NCBI GenBank assembly: GCA_963929865.1 | Contig: CAWVKK010000025.1 | Span: forward strand, 1-18,341 | Source: JAGZHZ01 sp963929865 | GTDB lineage: Bacteria > Bacillota > Clostridia > Lachnospirales > Lachnospiraceae | DNA: 18,341 bases | Direction of reading: 5' to 3' | Shown: in pieces, positions 14,740 through 18,341 of the stretch | Position numbering within the stretch: position 1 is the first letter of the stretch | Layout of the letters: every line of letters starts with the position of its first letter | Translations under genes and position numbers: made by a program | Notes under the pieces: generated by a model | What the model was told of the DNA's origin: nothing | What the model saw: only the letters and a program-made list of their open reading frames with translations | Databases searched by the model: none

Positions 14740-15885
14740 CTAATCCGGACGCAAAGGCAGCGTGACGGTAAACGACGTGCCATGGATATCGCTTTTTACC
14801 GATATGGCGCCGTGGTGCGCCTCCACAATCTCCTTTGCGATGGCAAGCCCAAGCCCGGATCCGCCCGTCTTGCTCGACCTGGAGCTGTCCAGACGATAAA
14901 ATTTTTCAAATATGGTCTCGCACAGATGCTTTGGTATGGGCGTCCCCTGATCGGTGAAGACAATGTTTACCTTAGAACCGCATACCGAGACCTCCGCGGT
15001 GATTTCCGTCCCGGGATCGCTGTAGGACGCCGCGTTCTTTAAGATATTGTTAAATACTCTTGCCAGCTTATCGGCGTCCGCAACCAAAATGAGATCAGAC
15101 GGCGCCTCCACGCGGATCGTCTTCTTCTGCGGCTCCAAAATCGGAAAGAACTCGTCCGCCATCTGAAGGAGCATCTGCTTTAGGGGAATCTTTCCCGGAT
15201 TTAAGACAATCGTATGCAGGTTGTAGCGCGTGATCTCAAAGAACTCATTGATTAACTGCTCCAGCCGGTACGCTTTCTCCAGCGCGACGGACGTATACTG
15301 CTGCCGGAAGGATTCCGGCAGATCCGGCGTTTCCTCAAGCAGGCACAGATATCCGATCACCGAGGCAAGCGGCGTCTTCAAATCATGGGCAAGATACGTG
15401 ATCAGATCATTTTTCTGCTGCATTTCCCGCTCGAAAAGTCTTTCCTTCTCCACCGCGTCTTTTTGCAGCCTGCTGATCGTCAGGCTGATGGAGGAAAACT
15501 CTTTTGAAAATACGCGGATGTCCTTTCTCCCCTCCAAAAAGTCGTCAATCTGGCAGGAAAGCGTCTCAAGCAGCTCCTGCGTCTTCTTTTTCGCATACGC
15601 TTTTCGGAAAAAGTCGATGGAAAACACATAGCCAAAGCAGCCGACGACCAGACAGCCAAAGAAAAAATCCTTCAGCCTTGGCCAGTGAATGCCGTTGTAA
15701 AAAAGCCCTTCTTCATAGGAGACATCGGTCAGGACAAACGTTTGGGAAAACCATTCCGCAAAAATCCCGTTTAAAAGGTTGTCAAACAGATAGGAGACTG
15801 CCAGGATAAACAGCAAGGTTCCCGCGACCATTCTCAGAATAGGATGGGAGCGATTTTTGCTTTTCTTCTCTTTTTTCTCATTCAT
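14740..15885 (-). CDS. vanS: VanS-type sensor histidine kinase
   Basis: The 381-residue kinase has two membrane segments (about 15-38 and 73-92) bracketing a short extracytoplasmic loop of about 35 residues. A HAMP-like region (RKDIRVFSKEFSSISLTISRLQ) is followed by the H box YLAHDLKTPLASVIGYL with phosphoacceptor His167, the N box NNILKNAASYS, and the ATP motifs FTDQGTPIP and GGSGLGLAIA. This layout and length fit VanS of the B/C/G type. It would sense glycopeptide or its wall effects and phosphorylate VanR. ATG 15885 overlaps the end of vanR by eight bases, and the gene ends at a strong terminator. All catalytic motifs are intact. Confidence 0.9.
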   Translation of the reverse strand: MNEKKEKKSKNRSHPILRMVAGTLLFILAVSYLFDNLLNGIFAEWFSQTFVLTDVSYEEGLFYNGIHWPRLKDFFFGCLVVGCFGYVFSIDFFRKAYAKKKTQELLETLSCQIDDFLEGRKDIRVFSKEFSSISLTISRLQKDAVEKERLFEREMQQKNDLITYLAHDLKTPLASVIGYLCLLEETPDLPESFRQQYTSVALEKAYRLEQLINEFFEITRYNLHTIVLNPGKIPLKQMLLQMADEFFPILEPQKKTIRVEAPSDLILVADADKLARVFNNILKNAASYSDPGTEITAEVSVCGSKVNIVFTDQGTPIPKHLCETIFEKFYRLDSSRSSKTGGSGLGLAIAKEIVEAHHGAISVKSDIHGTSFTVTLPLRPD

Positions 15886-16573
15886 CGATCTTATACCCCA
15901 CTCCCCATACCGTTTTGATGTAGTGCGGGTGCTCCGCGGAATCTCTCATTTTCGCCCGGATATGGCGGATATGTACCATTACCGTATTCGAAGCATTCTC
16001 GTAGTATTTTTCTTTCCAGACCCTCTGGAACAGCTCTTCGGAGCTGACGACCTTCCCGAGGTTCTCACACAGGATTTTTAAAATCTCAAACTCTGTCGGG
16101 GTCAGGCTAAGCGGGCGCTCATTCAAAAAACATGCGTGGCTCGCCTGGTTTAGGAGCAGCCCGCGCACGCTTAGGACGTCTTCCCTCGCCTTTTGCCGCG
16201 GCTGATTGTAGGAGGTTGCCCTCCGCAGGTTTGCCTTAACCCTTGCGACCAGCTCCAGCGGTCGAAACGGCTTTGTGATGTAATCGTCCGCTCCGAGCGC
16301 AAATCCGTTGATCTGATCGATCTCCGCATCCTTTGCCGTCAGCATTAAAACCGGAAAGGTGTAGCGCTCCCGGATTTTCTGGCAGATCGTAAATCCGTCC
16401 ACATCCGGCAGCATGATATCCAGAATAGCCAGATCAAGCGGCGTTGTCTCGATGCAGCGCAGCGCGTCGGCGCCGCAGCAGCACTTGTAGACCGTAAAAT
16501 TTTCATTCTTTAAGTAGACCTCAATCAGGTTTGCGATCGACTGTTCATCGTCGACAAGTAAAATATTCGGCAA
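15878..16573 (-). CDS. vanR: VanR-type OmpR-family response regulator
   Basis: I chose a TTG start at 16573 (MPNILLVDDEQS, 231 residues) because AGAGGGAAG lies at good spacing, the length equals other VanR proteins, and the earlier ATG at 16693 overlaps the -10 box and so would not be in the mRNA. The receiver domain has DD at 8-9, phosphoacceptor Asp52 in LAILDIMLP, Thr in LMLTAKD and Lys in DDYITKPF. The C-terminal winged helix shows LTPTEFEILKILCENLGKVVSSEELFQRVW and the ending VWGVGYKIDE. It should activate both van promoters. It overlaps vanS by eight bases in the same transcript. Confidence 0.92.
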   Translation of the reverse strand: MPNILLVDDEQSIANLIEVYLKNENFTVYKCCCGADALRCIETTPLDLAILDIMLPDVDGFTICQKIRERYTFPVLMLTAKDAEIDQINGFALGADDYITKPFRPLELVARVKANLRRATSYNQPRQKAREDVLSVRGLLLNQASHACFLNERPLSLTPTEFEILKILCENLGKVVSSEELFQRVWKEKYYENASNTVMVHIRHIRAKMRDSAEHPHYIKTVWGVGYKIDE

Positions 16574-16691
16574 TTTGCTTCCCTCTTTCCTTTTTCTGCG
16601 ATTTTTTCCTTGTGCGGGGCGGACATTTTCCTCCCCAGACGCGGAAGCAGGCGCAGGGAATTTGACCCTTTCGCGCTGGTATCCCAGATAC

Positions 16692-16756
16692 ATTATAGCA
16701 GAAAGCGCATTCTTTTTTTATTCATTTGCTTGCCATTTCCTTAAGATTTCCTGAAC
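16692..16756 (-). promoter_or_regulatory. vanRS promoter with candidate VanR sites
   Basis: On the minus strand a perfect extended -10, TGCTATAAT (16700-16692), lacks a -35. Upstream, read on the plus strand, three 11-base units run end to end: ATTTGCTTGCC (16724), ATTTCCTTAAG (16735), ATTTCCTGAAC (16746). The 110-base leader between this promoter and the TTG start holds no clear structure. Confidence 0.7.
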
Positions 16757-16854
16757 TTTTTTGATTTTCGTCTGCTTGACAGTTGAATAATAAGAAACGT
16801 ACTTACAGACGCATAAAACTTGGTTTTTTGTGTTAAATTTTTTGTTTTTATATA

Positions 16855-16883
16855 TGTTATTTTCTGTTATTGTTTGTTATAAT
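16855..16883 (+). promoter_or_regulatory. three phased TGTTAT repeats and -10 box before the radical SAM gene
   Basis: TGTTAT occurs at 16855, 16865 and 16875, exactly 10 bases apart, so all copies face the same side of the helix. The last runs into a perfect TATAAT (16878-16883). There is no good -35 at the right distance, though TTGACA occurs at 16776-16781. A direct-repeat-binding regulator is a reasonable guess. The rest of 16757-17032 is AT-rich and otherwise empty apart from the possible small ORF. Confidence 0.4.
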
Positions 16884-16899
16884 AAATTGGAACGTTGGA

Positions 16900-16989
16900 A
16901 TGGAAGATGATCCGACAAAAAATGACGTCCTTGCAAGGGCAAAAAACAAAGTAAAGAGACTGAAAAATCCAAAATGTAAGGAGCTGTGA
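16900..16989 (+). CDS. possible 29-residue peptide upstream of the radical SAM gene
   Basis: ATG 16900 to TGA 16987-16989 encodes a short peptide with an acidic start (MEDDPTKND), a basic helical middle (AKNKVKRLKNPK) and one Cys near the end. It lies 43 bases before the maturase gene and after its probable promoter. There is no good ribosome site (only GGAACG nearby), and the leader from the predicted transcription start would be only about 10 bases. It is the only candidate substrate for the maturase in the window, but it lacks a recognisable core or cleavage motif, so it may be chance. Confidence 0.25.
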   Translation: MEDDPTKNDVLARAKNKVKRLKNPKCKEL

Positions 16990-17032
16990 TCACTGTAAGG
17001 CAAAAGTCACTTCATAACGGGAGGGATAACTT

Positions 17033-18277
17033 ATGACCGCTAGACACCGGGGAAATCATATTGAAATTGTAAAGGGGGCACAAGGATATGCGCTTTATGA
17101 TTTATGGGCACAAAATGTCTATCATCTAAATCAAGCAGCATGGAAGGTTATTCAAAGATATATGAATGGAGAAAATACTTTTGATGAAAATGAGAGTCCA
17201 ATAATTAATATGCTCGAAAACATGCAATTTACGAAAGATCTTTTTGACACAGCTCCACCTGAAATTTCACCGAGCTTATTTTATGTATGGCTAGAAATCA
17301 CAGAAGCATGTAATATGAATTGCGTACATTGCTACGGAGAATGGGGTCATCCAATTGAACAATCGGAACAGTACTTGACTTGTGATGAATGGAAAAATGT
17401 TATTGACCATATTTGGGACGCTGGATGCAGAAGCATTCAGCTAATTGGTGGCGAACCTCTTATTTCTCCATATTTTCCCGAGCTGCTTAAATATGTCTAT
17501 AACAAAGGAATGAAGCATATCGATGTATTTACCAACGGTACGCTAATCACCGAAAAATTGATTAATCTTTTTCAGGAGACACATGCAAATATCCGAGTTT
17601 CACTTTATGGGCATACGGCAAAAATTCATGATGCAATTACTAATCGCCCAGGTTCTTTTGAAAAAACTATCAAAAATATATCTCTGTTGCAGACTCATAA
17701 TATTCCTGTAACGATTGCAGTAATCATAATGGATTTGAATGAAAAATATACAAATGAAATTGAAGCTTTTATAGCTCAAATGGGCAGTCATGGTTATGAC
17801 ACTATCCGGCAAACTACTTCTGGTCAGCAGCTGAAACATGCTGTCAGTCGAACTGATGTTTTAAAGCCTCGATATCAATATAAAGCTTTATTTAATACTT
17901 CAAGAGAAAGTTTTTACAAAAATCAAAAGTGGAATAGTTGTTGGTTTGGAAAAGTAGCAATTACAAGCAAAGGCGATATTATTCCTTGTATATTCGCGCG
18001 TGAATGTGTACTTGGAAATTTGCGTACAAATTCATATGAAAAAATTAAAGAAGCAGTGTTAAAAGCTTGGTCAATCACCAAAGATCAAGTGAGAGAATGT
18101 TGTGATTGCGAATACAGGTACTCATGCCACGACTGTCGTCCATTGGCAAAAGGTCTTTCCGGCGATCTTTATGGCAAATATCCCAGATGCTGTTATAATC
18201 CAGCAAATGGAATATGGGAAGATATTGAACAAGTAACCTGTGAACTAAAAAAATATAACTTCTCGGAATCTCAATGA
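17033..18277 (+). CDS. radical SAM/SPASM peptide-modifying enzyme (probable RiPP maturase)
   Basis: The 414-residue protein starts at ATG 17033 behind GGGAGGG. Residues 1-75 (GYALYDLWAQNVYHLNQAAWKVIQRY) resemble the PqqD-like recognition domain that binds peptide leaders. The radical SAM core has CNMNCVHC (Cys93, 97, 100) for the SAM-binding 4Fe-4S cluster, then QLIGGEPLISP and the barrel strand DVFTNGTLI. The SPASM domain has a C-x10-G-x4-C unit (CWFGKVAITSKGDIIPC), then Cys-x2-Cys-x5-Cys-x2-Cys (CCDCEYRYSCHDC) and a final YPRCCYNP, enough for two auxiliary clusters. Such enzymes cross-link or epimerise ribosomal peptides. No precursor, protease or exporter is certain in the window. The gene is visibly AT-richer than the van genes, suggesting separate origin. 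Confidence 0.88.
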   Translation: MTARHRGNHIEIVKGAQGYALYDLWAQNVYHLNQAAWKVIQRYMNGENTFDENESPIINMLENMQFTKDLFDTAPPEISPSLFYVWLEITEACNMNCVHCYGEWGHPIEQSEQYLTCDEWKNVIDHIWDAGCRSIQLIGGEPLISPYFPELLKYVYNKGMKHIDVFTNGTLITEKLINLFQETHANIRVSLYGHTAKIHDAITNRPGSFEKTIKNISLLQTHNIPVTIAVIIMDLNEKYTNEIEAFIAQMGSHGYDTIRQTTSGQQLKHAVSRTDVLKPRYQYKALFNTSRESFYKNQKWNSCWFGKVAITSKGDIIPCIFARECVLGNLRTNSYEKIKEAVLKAWSITKDQVRECCDCEYRYSCHDCRPLAKGLSGDLYGKYPRCCYNPANGIWEDIEQVTCELKKYNFSESQ

Positions 18278-18287
18278 ATGAGATTCC
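18265..18287 (+). terminator. perfect 9-bp hairpin spanning the radical SAM stop codon
   Basis: GGAATCTCA (18265-18273) pairs perfectly with TGAGATTCC (18279-18287) around a five-base loop; the stop codon TGA (18275-18277) lies in the loop. No T-run follows, so this may be a weak terminator, an mRNA 3' stabiliser or a coupling element. Confidence 0.35.
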
Positions 18288-18341
18288 AACCGAAACTTGA
18301 CAACTGAATATCGTGCAGGAAAAGAAATTTACGAGAAATGG

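Noticed and set aside
16986..17036. GTG-initiated 16-codon ORF whose TGA overlaps the radical SAM ATG as ATGA.
   Set aside because: The AAGGAG before it is only two bases from the GTG, the product is tiny and without features; the overlap may be chance.
18282..18341. Frame open to the right edge after the radical SAM gene (possible TTG start at 18297).
   Set aside because: Only 20 codons are visible, there is no ATG and no ribosome site; it may be the start of a gene, but the window ends too soon.

Overview
The window reads as chromosomal DNA of an anaerobic, gut-type Clostridia, most likely Lachnospiraceae. This rests on the reversed-domain GH3 glucosidase, the DUF3502-type solute-binding protein beside an AraC-type two-component system, and a vanG-type cluster. 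The species cannot be fixed from the sequence. No tRNA, rRNA, CRISPR array, transposase or integrase was seen.

Left part (1-3600): the 3' end of an unrecognised gene, a nested hairpin terminator, a small conserved-looking hypothetical gene, a SpoU/TrmH RNA methyltransferase (minus), an orphan trpF whose Shine-Dalgarno is separated from its ATG by a perfect 18-bp palindrome, and a convergent XRE-type regulator. Middle (3594-10542): a carbohydrate-sensing block in which each gene overlaps the next by four bases (ATGA). It holds a YesM-like sensor kinase that appears broken (shift of frame, second membrane segment missing), an extracellular solute-binding protein and an AraC-type response regulator. 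A secreted 1095-residue GH3 beta-glucosidase with permuted domain order follows; tandem GAATTTTAAA repeats between regulator and glucosidase are a plausible operator.

Right part (10630-16756, minus strand): a vanG-like D-Ala-D-Ser vancomycin-resistance cluster in two transcription units. vanR-vanS end at a strong terminator. vanG-like ligase, vanXY and a serine racemase split into membrane (vanTm) and racemase (vanTr) genes form the second unit. Both units carry the same extended -10 and the same 11-bp-phased direct repeats at the same distance, a convincing candidate VanR regulon. The split vanT junction has an A6 run where a -1 slip would restore one fused VanT frame, and on the opposite strand a near-perfect intrinsic terminator.

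The last 1.6 kb is visibly AT-richer. It contains a radical SAM/SPASM peptide-modifying enzyme with an N-terminal stretch resembling a RiPP recognition domain, preceded by three TGTTAT repeats at exact 10-bp spacing and a possible 29-codon peptide gene. This is the least explained part of the window and may be an incomplete RiPP locus cut by the window edge.
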